NCBI GenBank assembly: GCA_963829725.1
Contig: CAWHJW010000002.1
Coordinates: 1-64,000 of the forward strand
Length of the DNA: 64,000 nt
DNA from: RYN-230 sp963829725
Lineage (GTDB): Bacteria > Actinomycetota > Actinomycetes > Streptosporangiales > Streptosporangiaceae
Direction of reading: 5' to 3'
The notes under the pieces were generated by a model. That model did no database searches. It was given only the letters and a program-made list of their open reading frames with translations, and was not told where the DNA came from. The translations under genes and the position numbers were made by a program. Every line of letters begins with the position of its first letter. Within the stretch, counting starts at the first letter, position 1. This document shows, piece after piece, positions 46,856-58,304 of this stretch.

Positions 46856-49539
46856 CCGTCCCCCTGTGCTGGCCCGCTGGGGAGAGCGGCCAGGCGGCCG
46901 GTGATCCGGTCGATGCCGGCGTGCGCGGTGGCCAGCCGGTCCCGGGTCTTGGCCACGACGTCGGCGGGGGCCTTGGCCAGGAATGAGTCGTTGGCCAGCT
47001 TGCGCTCGGTCTGCTCGGCCTCCTTGCGCGCGGCGGCCAGGTCCTTCTCCAGCCGGCGCCGCTCGGCGGCCACGTCGATGCCCGCCGCGGTGTCCAGTTC
47101 CACGGTGACCCGCTCGGCGACCAGGGTGGCGGTCGGCGCGAAACCGTCGCCGGGCTCGGTGAGCCGGAGCAGCGCCCGGATGCTGGGCTCATGAGGGCCC
47201 AGGACGGTGCCCCCGATGCCGCCCAGGTTCGCGGGGACCGGCTGGGCGGGCCGCAGTCCCTGATCCGAACGGAACCTGCGCACCTCGGTGACCAGCCGCA
47301 TCAGTGCGGTGATCTCGGCCTCGGCGGCCGGGTCGTGGTAGGCCGGCCCGGTGGCACCGGAGGCGGCGGGGCGCTGGCCGGGCCAGGGGGCGATCATGAC
47401 GGAGTCCCCGCCGGTCAGCGCGGTCCAGAGTTCCTCGGTGACGAACGGCATCACCGGGTGCAGCAGCTTGAGCAGCCGGTCCAGCACGTAGCCGAGCACC
47501 TCGCGGGTCGCCTGCGCGGCGGCCTCACCGGCCCCGGACAGCTGCGGCTTGGCCAGCTCCAGGTACCAGTCGCAGACCTCGTCCCAGGCGAAGTGGTAGA
47601 GGGCGTCGCAGACCTTGCCGAACTCGTACCGCTCGAACAGGTCGTCGGTCTCGGCGGTCACCGCGGCCAGCCGGGACAGGATCCACCGCGCGGCCGCGGG
47701 CAGGCCCGCCGGGTCCAGGGCCTGCGCGGGGACCTGGGCGCCGTTCAGCAGGGCGAAGCGGGTGGCGTTCCACAGCTTGTTGCAGAAGTTCCGGGAGCCG
47801 GTGACCCACTCCTCGCTGACCGGGACGTCACTGCCCGGGCTGGCCCCGCGGGCCAGGGTGAACCGGGTCGCGTCGGCACCGAACCGGCCGATCCAGTCCA
47901 GCGGGTCCACCGTGTTGCCCAGCGACTTGGACATCTTCTTGCCGTGGGAGTCCCGGACCAGCCCGTGCAGCGCCACGTGGCGGAACGGGACCGCCTGGGC
48001 CGGCTCGCGGTGCGACATGGCCTGCAGCCCGAACATCATCATCCGGGCCACCCAGAAGAACAGGATGTCGTACCCGGTGACCAGGACGCTGGTCGGGTAG
48101 AAGACGCGCAGGTCCTGGGTGTCGTCCGGCCAGCCCAGCGTTGAGCACGGCCAGAGGGCCGAGGAGAACCAGGTGTCCAGCACGTCCGGGTCCTGCCGCC
48201 AGCCGTCGCCCTGCGGCGGCTGCTCACCGGGCCCGGCGCAGACCACCTCGCCGCCGGGGCCATACCAGACCGGGATGCGGTGCCCCCACCACAGCTGGCG
48301 GCTGATGCACCAGTCGTGCATGTCGTCCACCCAGCCGAAGAAGCGGGGCGCCATGTCGCTCGGGTGGATCGCCACCCGGCCGTCCCGGACCGCGTCACCC
48401 GCCGCCTTGGCCAGCGGGCCGACCTTGACGAACCACTGCAGCGACAGCCGCGGCTCCACCACGGTGCCACAGCGCATGCAGTGCCCCACCGCGTGCACGT
48501 AGGGGCGGACCTCGGCGACGATCCGGCTGTCCGCGCGCAGCGCGGCGACCACCGCGGGCCGGGCCTCGAACCGGTCCAGGCCCTCGAACGGGCCCTTGGC
48601 GGTGATCCGGCCGTGCTCATCCAGGATGGTGACGCTCGGCAGGCCGTGGCGGCGGCCGATCTCGAAGTCGTCCGGGTCGTGCGCCGGGGTGACCTTCACC
48701 GCGCCGGTGCCGAACTCCGGGTCCACGTGCGGGTCGGCGACGACCGGGATGCGCCGGCCCGACAGCGGCAACTGCACCTCCCGGCCGACCAGGTGGGCGT
48801 ACCGGGCGTCGTCGGGGTGCACCGCCACCGCAGTGTCGCCGAGCATGGTCTCGGCCCGCGTGGTGGCCACCACGACCTGCTCGTCGCCGTCCCCGTAGCG
48901 GATGGAGACCAGTTCGCCGTCCTCGTCGCCGTGATCGACTTCAATGTCGGACAGCGCGGTGAGGCAACGTGGGCACCAGTTGATGATCCGTTCGGCCCGG
49001 TAGATCAGGCCGCCGTCGAAGAGGCGCTTGAAGATGGTCTGCACCGCGCGGGACAGGCCTTCGTCCATGGTGAACCGCTCACGGCTCCAGTCCACGCTGT
49101 CGCCGAGGCGGCGCATCTGGCCACCGATCTTCCCGCCGGACTCAGCCTTCCACTGCCACACCCGCTCGACGAAGGCCTCCCGGCCGAGGTCGTGGCGGCT
49201 CAGGCCTTCCTTGGCGAGTTCCCGCTCCACCACGTTCTGGGTGGCGATGCCGGCGTGGTCCATCCCGGGCAGCCAGAGCGTGGTGTAGCCCTGCATCCGG
49301 CGCCGCCGGACCAGCGCGTCGATCAGCGTGTGGTCGAGAGCGTGGCCGATGTGCAGCGAGCCGGTCACGTTCGGCGGCGGGATCACGATGCAGAACGGCG
49401 GCGCGTCCGGGCCGGCCGCGTCCGCGTCCGCGTGCATCAGCCCGCGCTTCTCCCACGACTCATACAGCCGGTCCTCGACGTCGCCCGGCACGTACTGCGG
49501 CGGAAGCTCGGTCCGCGGCTGGCTCAGATCTGCACTCAC
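46852..49539 (-). CDS. valS: Valyl-tRNA synthetase
   Basis: About 895 residues, class I. PPPNVTGSLHIGHALDH contains HIGH, the editing (CP1) domain includes TTRAETMLGDTAVAV and AHDPDDFEIG, WFSSALWPCSTLGWP is present, and DSHGKKMSKSLGNTVDP carries KMSKS. The anticodon-binding domain and a C-terminal coiled arm (AAERRRLEKDLAAARKEAEQ) finish the protein. It charges tRNA-Val and edits Thr. GTG 49539 (SADLSQPRTELPPQY) is chosen by family length; no ribosome site is evident, so it may be leaderless. An upstream GTG/ATG region to 49587 would run into the clpX terminator. Confidence 0.95.
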   Translation of the reverse strand: MSADLSQPRTELPPQYVPGDVEDRLYESWEKRGLMHADADAAGPDAPPFCIVIPPPNVTGSLHIGHALDHTLIDALVRRRRMQGYTTLWLPGMDHAGIATQNVVERELAKEGLSRHDLGREAFVERVWQWKAESGGKIGGQMRRLGDSVDWSRERFTMDEGLSRAVQTIFKRLFDGGLIYRAERIINWCPRCLTALSDIEVDHGDEDGELVSIRYGDGDEQVVVATTRAETMLGDTAVAVHPDDARYAHLVGREVQLPLSGRRIPVVADPHVDPEFGTGAVKVTPAHDPDDFEIGRRHGLPSVTILDEHGRITAKGPFEGLDRFEARPAVVAALRADSRIVAEVRPYVHAVGHCMRCGTVVEPRLSLQWFVKVGPLAKAAGDAVRDGRVAIHPSDMAPRFFGWVDDMHDWCISRQLWWGHRIPVWYGPGGEVVCAGPGEQPPQGDGWRQDPDVLDTWFSSALWPCSTLGWPDDTQDLRVFYPTSVLVTGYDILFFWVARMMMFGLQAMSHREPAQAVPFRHVALHGLVRDSHGKKMSKSLGNTVDPLDWIGRFGADATRFTLARGASPGSDVPVSEEWVTGSRNFCNKLWNATRFALLNGAQVPAQALDPAGLPAAARWILSRLAAVTAETDDLFERYEFGKVCDALYHFAWDEVCDWYLELAKPQLSGAGEAAAQATREVLGYVLDRLLKLLHPVMPFVTEELWTALTGGDSVMIAPWPGQRPAASGATGPAYHDPAAEAEITALMRLVTEVRRFRSDQGLRPAQPVPANLGGIGGTVLGPHEPSIRALLRLTEPGDGFAPTATLVAERVTVELDTAAGIDVAAERRRLEKDLAAARKEAEQTERKLANDSFLAKAPADVVAKTRDRLATAHAGIDRITGRLAALPSGPAQGDG

Positions 49540-49589
49540 GTCAGCCGAGTCTAGTGCTGCCCTGGGGGAGGGCCCGCACCGGCGCAATC

Positions 49590-49641
49590 ATCAGCCGTTA
49601 GGACCGGACCCTTTCCGCGGGGCCGGATCCTGACGGCTGAT
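49590..49641 (-). terminator. Long hairpin after clpX
   Basis: atcagccgt-agga-ccgg-ccc arms (49590-49611 and 49620-49641, few mismatches) form a strong stem directly after the clpX stop at 49652. A T-run is weak. It separates clpX from the valS-folC unit. Confidence 0.65.
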
Positions 49642-49651
49642 CAAACGGCTG

Positions 49652-50938
<1,287 letters not shown>

Positions 50939-51103
50939 CCAGCTACTCCTTTACCTGGGGCCGTCGGCCCCCCCACGGGCCGACGGTGGCGGGAAGCCCC
51001 CGCCCGGGCCATCCATGCGCTACGTCCGACGGTACCGCCTCCGGGCCCCCTGCCGCGAGAGGCAGGACCCGGGTCGGCCGCCGGGGAGGGTGAATCCTCC
51101 CGG

Positions 51104-51748
51104 TTACGATGAGACTACCTCGGCCTTGCGCTTCAGGCTTGTCAGAACCTCATCGACGAGACCGTATTCCTTGGCCTCGGCCGCAGTGAAGAACTTGTCC
51201 CGCTCGATGTCGTGGCGGACCTGCTCCTCGGTCCGGCCGGTGTGAAAGGCGACGATCCGCTCCATGGCGGACCGCATCCGGAGGATCTCCTGGGCCTGGA
51301 TCTCCAGGTCGCTCGACTGGCCGTAGCCGCCCTCGGTGGCCGGCTGGTGCAGCAGGATCCGGGCGTTGGGCAGCGCCAGCCGCTTGCCCTGGGCGCCCGC
51401 CGCGAGGAGCACCGCGGCCGCGGAGGCGGCCTGGCCGATGCAGATGGTCTGGATCTCAGGCTGGATGTACTGCATCGTGTCGTAGATCGCCATCATCGAG
51501 GTCACCGACCCGCCGGGCGAGTTGATGTAGATGAGGATGTCCCGGTCCGGGTCGATCGACTCCAGCGTGATCAGCTGGGCCATCACGTCGTTGGCCGACG
51601 CGTCGTCGATCTGCACCCCGAGGAAGATGATCCGCTCCTCGAAGAGCTTGTTGTACGGGTTCATCTCCTTGACCCCGTAGGAGGTGCGCTCCACGAAGGA
51701 CGGCAGGACGTAGCGGGAATCGGCTGGCCGGAGCCCGGATGTGGTCAT
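51104..51748 (-). CDS. clpP2: ATP-dependent Clp protease proteolytic subunit ClpP2
   Basis: About 214 residues. Catalytic Ser in GQAASAAAVLLAAG, His in ARILLHQPATEGG, Asp later in DIERDKFF. IYINSPGGSVTSMMAIYDTM and AEAKEYGLVDEVL are typical. ATG 51748 has GGAGGA seven bases upstream. An alternative ATG at 51796 overlaps the clpP1 stop (ATGA) and adds 16 residues. It assembles with ClpP1 into a mixed tetradecamer in actinobacteria. Confidence 0.95.
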   Translation of the reverse strand: MTTSGLRPADSRYVLPSFVERTSYGVKEMNPYNKLFEERIIFLGVQIDDASANDVMAQLITLESIDPDRDILIYINSPGGSVTSMMAIYDTMQYIQPEIQTICIGQAASAAAVLLAAGAQGKRLALPNARILLHQPATEGGYGQSSDLEIQAQEILRMRSAMERIVAFHTGRTEEQVRHDIERDKFFTAAEAKEYGLVDEVLTSLKRKAEVVSS

Positions 51749-51792
51749 GTGCGGCTCCTCCGCTCTGATGTCGGGTGATCGGAGATTGCGGT

Positions 51793-52431
51793 TCATGACA
51801 GCGGGCCCTCGGAGTCCACCTCGAGGGCGCTGCGGATCACGTGGTCCACGAAGCCGTACTCCTTGGCCTCTTCCGCGGTGAACCAGCGGTCCCGGTCGGC
51901 GTCCTTCTCGATCTGCTCGACGGTCTGCCCGGTGTGGAAGGCGGTGCGCTCGGCCAGCTTCCGCTTGATGTACAGCATCTGCTCGGCCTGGATCCGGATG
52001 TCCGAGGCCGTGCCGCCGATGCCGCCGGACGGCTGGTGCATCAGGATGCTGGCGTGCGGCAGCGCGTAGCGCTTCCCGGTCGTCCCCGCGGCCAGCAGGA
52101 ACTGGCCCATCGACGCGGCCATGCCCATCGCGTAGGTGGCGATGTCGTTGGGCACGTACTGCATCACGTCGTAGATGGCCAGCCCGGCGTACACCGAGCC
52201 GCCCGGTGAGTTGATGTAGATGCTGATGTCGCGCCGGGCGTCCTCGGCCGCGAGCAGCACCAGCTCGGCGCAGATCCGGTTGGCGATGTCCTCGTCAACC
52301 TGCTGGCCCAGGAAGATGATCCGGTGCCGGAGCAGCCGGTTGAATATCTGTTCGGTGATCAGCGGCGGCGCCGCTTCCGCGGTGCGCGCCAGGATCCGGG
52401 TCGGGTCCCCGATGGCCGGAGGCGTGGTCAC
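51793..52431 (-). CDS. clpP1: ATP-dependent Clp protease proteolytic subunit ClpP1
   Basis: 212 residues. Catalytic Ser in YAMGMAASMGQFLLAAG, His in SILMHQPSGG, Asp in DADRDRWFT. IYINSPGGSVYAGLAIYDVM is conserved. It is upstream of clpP2 and coupled to it. Together they form the core protease driven by ClpX or ClpC1. Start ATG 52431 with GAGAGCAGAG upstream. Confidence 0.95.
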   Translation of the reverse strand: MTTPPAIGDPTRILARTAEAAPPLITEQIFNRLLRHRIIFLGQQVDEDIANRICAELVLLAAEDARRDISIYINSPGGSVYAGLAIYDVMQYVPNDIATYAMGMAASMGQFLLAAGTTGKRYALPHASILMHQPSGGIGGTASDIRIQAEQMLYIKRKLAERTAFHTGQTVEQIEKDADRDRWFTAEEAKEYGFVDHVIRSALEVDSEGPLS

Positions 52432-52551
52432 TCTGCTCTCCTAGGTCGATGTTCCTGCCGTATAGACAGTGACGATAACTCCCGGCCAGGGCCGGAACGT
52501 CCGTGCCAGCGGCCTGTTCGCTTTCGGCGCAGGCTGCCGGGCGGTGACTGC

Positions 52552-53967
52552 CTAGTTGCCGTCCTGCGGGGCGGGCTCCGGCTCCGCGTCCTGCGCCTCA
52601 GCGGACTCGGCCTCTTCCCCCGCGCTCGCCTCCGGCGCCGCGCCCCCCTCAGGGCGCAGTTCCGCGGTGACGTCCACCGGCTGCCCGGCCTCGTCGGTCA
52701 CCGTGGCCCGCTCGGTGATCAGGGTGAGGGCCTTGCCCCGGAGCACCTCGGTGACGACGCTGCCGATCTGCCCGCGGTCGGCGAGTTCCTTGGCCAGCCG
52801 GTCCGGCTGCACGCCCATCCGGTAGGCCTGCTCGATCACGAACGAGTTCAGCTCGTCCTGCTCGATGCCGATCTCTTCGGCCGTGGCCAGCTGGTCCAGC
52901 ACGAACCCGGCCTTCACCGAGCGCCGGGCGCCGTCGATGACGTCCTTCTCGAACTGCTCCGCGTCCAGGCTGGCGGACTGCAGGTAGTCATCCATGGTGG
53001 TGCCGGCCCGCTCCAGCCGCTCGTCGAGCGACTCCCGGCGCATCGCGGCCTCGCTGCTGACCAGGCTGTCGGGCAGCGGGATGTCGATCTTGCCGAGCAG
53101 CGCGTCCAGGGTCCGCTCCCGGGCCTCGCCGGCCTGCTGCATCCGCTTCATCGCCTCCAGCTGGCGGCGGGTGCCGGCGCGCATCTCGCCCAGCGTGTCG
53201 AACTCACTGGCCGACTGGGCGAATTCATCGTCCAGCTCGGGAAGTTCCTTCACCTTGACGCTGTGCACGGTGACGGTCACGTCGGCCTGCTCACCGCCGT
53301 GCTCACCTCCGGCCAGCTCGGCGGTGAACGTCTTGGAGTCACCCGCGGACATGCCGGTCAGCGCCTCGTCCAGCCCGTCCAGCAGCGAGCCGCTGCCGAC
53401 TTCGTAGGACAGGCCACTGGCCTGGGCGTCCTCGACCGACTCACCGTTCACCGAGGCGGACAGGTCGATCGAGGTGTAATCGCCCTCGGCAACCGCCCGG
53501 TCGGCGTTCATCAGCGAGGCGAACCGCTCCCGCAGCCCGCCGATGTACTCCTCGACCTCGTCCGGGGTGACCACGGCCGTGTCCACCGTGACCGCCAGGT
53601 CGGTGAGGTCGGGGATCTCGAACTTGGGCCGCACGTCCACCTCGGCGGTGAAGGCGAGTTCCTTGCCGTCGTCCAGCTTGGTGATCTCCAGGTCCGGCTG
53701 GCCGAGCGCGAACACCTCGTTCTCCTGCAGCGCCTGGCCGTACAGCTGCGGGACGGCGTCGTTGACCGCCTGTTCCAGCACCATCCCGCGGCCGAACCGC
53801 TGGTCGATGATGCGCGGCGGGACCCGGCCGGGCCGGAATCCCGGCACCCGGACCTGCTTGGCGACCTCCCGGTACGCCTTGTCGAGGCTCGACTTCAGCT
53901 CCTCGAACGGGACCTCGATGGTCAGCTTCACCCTGGTCGGGCTCAGCTCCTCGACGTCGGTCTTCAC
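52552..53967 (-). CDS. tig: Trigger factor
   Basis: 471 residues. Ribosome-binding N-domain: MKTDVEELSPTRVKLTIEV and the signature GFRPGRVPPRII. The PPIase domain at about 150-240 includes VAEGDYTSIDLS and TGMSAGDSKTF. A helical C-domain makes up the rest. The last 45 residues are acidic and Glu/Ala/Pro-rich. It is a co-translational chaperone with prolyl isomerase activity. It heads the tig-clpP1-clpP2-clpX series, all on the minus strand, linking nascent-chain folding with degradation. Confidence 0.96.
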   Translation of the reverse strand: MKTDVEELSPTRVKLTIEVPFEELKSSLDKAYREVAKQVRVPGFRPGRVPPRIIDQRFGRGMVLEQAVNDAVPQLYGQALQENEVFALGQPDLEITKLDDGKELAFTAEVDVRPKFEIPDLTDLAVTVDTAVVTPDEVEEYIGGLRERFASLMNADRAVAEGDYTSIDLSASVNGESVEDAQASGLSYEVGSGSLLDGLDEALTGMSAGDSKTFTAELAGGEHGGEQADVTVTVHSVKVKELPELDDEFAQSASEFDTLGEMRAGTRRQLEAMKRMQQAGEARERTLDALLGKIDIPLPDSLVSSEAAMRRESLDERLERAGTTMDDYLQSASLDAEQFEKDVIDGARRSVKAGFVLDQLATAEEIGIEQDELNSFVIEQAYRMGVQPDRLAKELADRGQIGSVVTEVLRGKALTLITERATVTDEAGQPVDVTAELRPEGGAAPEASAGEEAESAEAQDAEPEPAPQDGN

Positions 53968-54276
53968 GTCGCCGTCACTCCCTGATGCCTGCGCTCATGC
54001 GGCGCTGCCGTTGGTTACCCGCTTGGTGTCCTGCTCCGGTCCGCCGCACAGCACGCCTCGAACGCGGCTGCCCGCGACCCCAGCGCAGCCACTGACGGCT
54101 ACGGCGGCCAGTCTAGTGGCCTGTGCGAGGGCTCCCTGGTCCGAACCGGATCCCCGCGCCCCGATGATGCCGGTTGCGCCCCTCACCCGCCCCGGGTGGT
54201 GCTGCCCGCCGCAGTCCCGCCGACCATGAGCCTAAGAGGGTGCGGCGGGACGCCGCGCCCCGGCCAAGGAGGCACC

Positions 54277-54915
54277 ATGGCAGCCCAGCATGCCGGACGG
54301 GCCGGGCGAGGGCCAGCGAGCGACCCGGCGATGAACGGGGCCTCCCCTTACGGGCCGGCCGATCCGGAGCCGCCCGCCTGGGCACAGGCCTGGCAAGTGA
54401 TCATGGTGGCCGCGGTGGCCACCTTCGCGATCGGGCTGATCCTGCTGATCTGGCCCAAGGCCACCGTGGTGGTGGTGGCCGCGCTGATCGGCGCGGCGCT
54501 GCTGGTCACCGGCATCATCCGGCTGATCCACGGCTTCACCGAGCCGGGGGCGAGTGGCGGCACCCGGGCCGCCTACATCATCATCGGCCTGCTGGCCGCG
54601 CTGGCCGGGCTGTACTGCCTGCGGCACATCTCGGTCACCGTGGTCCTGCTCGCCTTCATCGTCGGCGTCTTCTGGACGCTGCACGGGCTGGTCAACCTGA
54701 TCGTGGCGGCCACGTCCGGCCCGGGCACCGGCCGCGGGCTGCGCGCCGTCACCGGCGCGCTCAGCCTGGCCGCCGGGCTGATCGTGATGTTCTGGCCGAC
54801 GATCTCGCTGACCGTCCTGGTCTTCGTCATCGGCATCTGGCTGGTCATGTACGGGCTGATCATGGCCCTGATGGCCTGGCAGGTCCGCCGGGCCGCCCAC
54901 GCCCTGGCGGCCTGA
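54277..54915 (+). CDS. HdeD-family (DUF308) membrane protein
   Basis: 212 residues. Six hydrophobic segments arranged as paired helices: VIMVAAVATFAIGLILLIWP, TVVVVAALIGAALLVTGIIR, AAYIIIGLLAALAGLYCLR, VVLLAFIVGVFWTLHGLVNL, VTGALSLAAGLIVMFWP, VLVFVIGIWLVMYGLIMALM. The W-P turns after helices 1 and 5 are typical of HdeD/DUF308 repeats, linked to acid stress in enterobacteria; the role here is unknown. Start ATG 54277 with AAGGAGG just upstream. It converges with the LuxR gene across a shared hairpin. Confidence 0.88.
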   Translation: MAAQHAGRAGRGPASDPAMNGASPYGPADPEPPAWAQAWQVIMVAAVATFAIGLILLIWPKATVVVVAALIGAALLVTGIIRLIHGFTEPGASGGTRAAYIIIGLLAALAGLYCLRHISVTVVLLAFIVGVFWTLHGLVNLIVAATSGPGTGRGLRAVTGALSLAAGLIVMFWPTISLTVLVFVIGIWLVMYGLIMALMAWQVRRAAHALAA

Positions 54916-54948
54916 TCGCCAGGCCGCAAGAACCCAGGCCCTCAGGAC

Positions 54949-54982
54949 ACCGCGGCCGCCACCGGACGGTGGCGGCCGCGGT
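54949..54982. terminator. Bidirectional hairpin between convergent genes
   Basis: Perfect 15-bp stem accgcggccgccacc / ggtggcggccgcggt with GGAC loop, between the HdeD-like gene (plus) and the LuxR gene (minus). A short T-run (gtttcc) follows on the plus strand. Confidence 0.7.
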
Positions 54983-54983
54983 G

Positions 54984-57900
54984 GTTTCCGGCGCAGCGGG
55001 GCCCTGGATAACAGCAGGCCCAGGCGGCGGCCCCGGGCGATGGCCTCCCGGCGCGAGCTGACCCCCAGCTTCCGGTACGCCGACCGCAGGTGCGTCTTCA
55101 CCGTGTTGATCGACAGGAACAGGGCCTGGGAGATCTCCTCGTTGGTCATGTGCGACGGCAGGAAGCACAGGACCGCGCGCTCGCTGTCGGTGAGCGGCAC
55201 GCTGATCCGCTCCACCGCGGGGCCGCCCCGGGGGGCAGCGGCGTCGAACCGCTCCAGGACCCGGCCGGCGAAGCCCGCGTGCCGGCTGGTCGGCGGGATC
55301 AGCACGGTCATCGCGGAGCGGACCGCGGCTCCCCCGTCCAGGAACGCCCGGTAGGCACCGTCCGGCTCGGCCAGCGCCAGCGCCTGCTCGAGCAGGGCGG
55401 CGGCTTCATCGGCGCTGCCCAGGCGGCGGTGCGCGACGACCGCGATGAGCAGCCCGCAGATCCGCTCATGCAGGGTCACCTGGTCCGGTTCCCCGTCCAG
55501 GCCGGGCGCCACCGCCTCCAGGGCGGCCTTGAAATCGCCGTCGGCGTTCAGCAGCCCGCCCCGGAGCAGCCAGGCGTCGGCCCGGTCGAAATGCTCCCCC
55601 TCCTCGACGAGCAGCAGCACGGCGCGGGCCCGGCCGGCGTTGCCGACCCGCAGGGCCGCCTCGCCCTCGGTTACCGTGATCACGTCGGCCAGCGCCGGGC
55701 AGGTCGGTCCCCACGTCTCGCGGAGCCGGGACAGCACCGCGGTGGCGGCGGTGGCGTCACCGTCGGCCAGCAGCACCCGGGCCCGGATCAGCGCGGCCAC
55801 CGCGCTGACCGACGGCTCGCCGGGGAACTGGCCGGCGGCTTCCTGGCTGACGATCTCGGTCAGCCGCTGCGCGGCGGACAGGTCGTCGCGGCGCAGGCTC
55901 ACCAGGGCGCGGGCCAGCATGGCCACCTCGGCCGCCTGGCCGGCCCCGGCCAGCCCGGCACCCGCCAGCCCGGCACCCGCCAGCCCGGCACCCGCCAGCC
56001 CGGCACCCGCCAGCCCGGCACCCGCCAGCCCCGCGCCGTCCAGCCCGCGGCCCGCCAGCCCGCCCGCCACGCGGCCGGCCCGCGGCGCTCCGCCCCCGGG
56101 GCGCATCCCGGAGAGCCCGGCGCCGGCCGGGCCCGGCGGGCCGGGCCGGTGCCCGGCACGGGCGTCCGCGCCCTTGACCCGGCCGCCCAGGATGGAGCCG
56201 CCCGGGATGGAGCCGCCCGGGAGCGCGGCGCCGTTGGCCAGCATGCCCCTGGACATGGATCCGGGGGCCGGGCCGGCCGGGGCGCGGCCGCGGGACGGCA
56301 GGCCCGCCGGCACGCCCGGCACGTCACTGGCCGACCGGCGGGCCGCGGTGAGGTCGCCGCAGGCGGCCTCGGCCAGCGCCCGCCAGGCGCGGGCACGGGC
56401 CTGCAGGGCGGCCAGGCTGCCCGCGGCCAGCTGCCGGTCCGCGTGCCGCAGCGCGTGCCGGGCCTGCTGGATCTCCCAGCGGCGCAGCCGGGCCACGCCG
56501 ACCGCGAACCAGGCCAGCCCGGCGGCCCGGTGCTCGGGCTGGGTGCTGGCCGCGGCCTCGGCCCGGGCCGCGATCTCCGCCGCCTCGGTGAGCAGGCCCG
56601 GGTCGGGGTCGGTCCGGCAGCCGGCCAGCACGACCCGCAGCGCGGCCAGCGCCGGCTCCATGATGCGGCGCATCGCCGGGGCCGCCCGGTTCAGCGCCCG
56701 CTCGCCGCTCTCCAGGTAGCCGGCGGCGCCTTCCTCGTCGCCGTCCCACAGCCGGGCGGCGGCCCAGGCCGCCGCCACCGCGGGGTCGTCGGCGGAGCGA
56801 TCGGCCGGGAACAGGCCCAGCACGCTTTCCAGCTCCGCGGTCAACCCGGGGGTGGCCAGCCCGGCCCCGGCCTCGGCGAGGATCTGTGCGGCGTAGTCCC
56901 AGTCCTGCGCCTCGGCCGCGCAGCGCACCGAGGCGATCGGCTGGTCGTTGGCCGCGTACCAGCGGGCCGCGCGGCGCAGCAGCACGGGGATCTCGTGCGG
57001 GATCTCCCGGTGCAGCTCGGCAGCGAGCACCTCACGGAGCAGCGGGTGGTAGACGTACCCGCCGCGCTCGCGGTCGGTGACCTCGACGAAGCTGTTCTCC
57101 CGGCTGAGCCGCTCCAGCGTCCGGGCGCTGCCGGACTGGCCGGTCAGCGCGTCGGCCAGCTCACCGGTCACCTCGCTGGTGATGCTGGTCCGGAGCAGGA
57201 ACATGCGGGTGGCCGGCGGCTGCTTGCCCAGGACCTCGTCCCACAGGTAATCGGTCACGATGGGCTCGTCACCGGCCAGGTCGGTGATGGCCGCGCCGGG
57301 CTGCGGGTCGGCGTCGGCCCGCAGGGCCGCCAGCCGCAGCCCTGCCATCCAGCCCTGCGTGCGCCGCAGCAGCTGGTCCCGGGCCGCGGTGTCCACGTCG
57401 AGGCCGAGCATGGCGAAGTAGGCGTCGGCCTCCTCAGCGGTGCAGGCGAGGTCCTGGCTGCCGATGTCGGCGAGGTCACCGGAGACACGCAGCCGGGCCA
57501 GCTGCAGCGCGGGTGGCTGGCGGGCGAGCAGGACCAGCCGGAGCGTGGCCGGAGCGTGCCTGGTCAGCACGTCGAGGCCACCCAGCACCGCCCGGTCGGT
57601 GAGTTCATGGACGTCGTCGAAGACCAGGGTCACCGGCTCGGTGAACGCCTGGGCCGCCTCGACGAGGCGCAGTGGGAACCGGTCCGGCGAGCTGTTTTCC
57701 AGCGAGCGGAGCAGCTCGGGCGGGATCGCGCGCAGCCGGCGCAGCCCGGCGCAGACATAGGACCAGAACCAGCCCTGCTGGTCGTCGGAGTCCGCGGTCA
57801 GCCAGACCAGCCGCCGGGCCTGCGTGCTGGCCCCGGCCCAGCTGGCACAGGCGACCGTCTTCCCCGCGCCGGCCTGGCCCGCTGATCAGCGTCACCCGGT

Positions 57901-58069
57901 TACGCGTGGCCGCCTCGATCAGGCTGGTGACGCGGCGCCGCCGCAGCACCGGGAAATGCGGCTCCGGGATGTTCAGCTTGGCTTCCAGGAATTGCGGCCG
58001 CGCGGGCGGCGTGGGGATGCCCCCGGTCTCTCCCCCCGCCGACTCGGATTCGTTGATGGTGGTCGTCAT
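54984..58069 (-). CDS. MalT-type LuxR-family ATP-dependent transcription regulator, frameshifted
   Basis: About 1020 residues. Start ATG 58069 (GGGGGGA upstream). N-terminal KLNIPEPHFPVLRRRRV and TLISGP lead into a Walker A that is intact only in the next frame (AGAGKTVACASWAGAS); a one-base slip at about 57871-57882 explains this. Then come Walker B TLVFDDVHEL, a long TPR-like helical region, a tandem Gly/Leu/Ala repeat, and a C-terminal LuxR helix-turn-helix (TDSERAVLCFLPSHMTNEEI, SINTVKTHLRSAYRKLGVSS). Such regulators switch on operons upon ligand and ATP binding; the inducer is unknown. After LGLLLSR (about 55008) no stop occurs in frame until 54232, antisense through the next gene, so the native stop is also uncertain. 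Confidence 0.82.
55951..56040. repeat. 15-bp tandem repeat in the LuxR-type gene
   Basis: cagcccggcacccgc occurs five times without change (55951-56025), followed by a diverged copy. It encodes GLAGA units in the linker between helical repeats and could expand or shrink without breaking the frame. Confidence 0.85.
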
Positions 58070-58304
58070 AAATCCCCCCCGAGAGCCCCTGACCTGCGGA
58101 CAGTCAGCTGGCCGCCTCATCCCATAGGGGTGAATGCGCAGGTCAAATGGCTTTGCCGGTCATACCCTTGGTCTGCCGGTATCAACCGCATGACGTTCTG
58201 GGACGCTCATACGCCCATCATTGGGACAGCGCGCCGGGGCGGCCTCACCCGCTGCGGGTGAGGCTGCCGGGTGAGCGACCGGGCCAGGGGGCCCGCCAGG
58301 CGGG

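Noticed and set aside
54232..54983. C-terminal 250-residue extension of the LuxR regulator
   Set aside because: It is read antisense through the HdeD-like gene and a strong hairpin, and shows no conserved sequence after the helix-turn-helix.
55951..56025. CRISPR or regulatory repeat array
   Set aside because: Contiguous 15-bp units in frame within a protein linker; no spacers.
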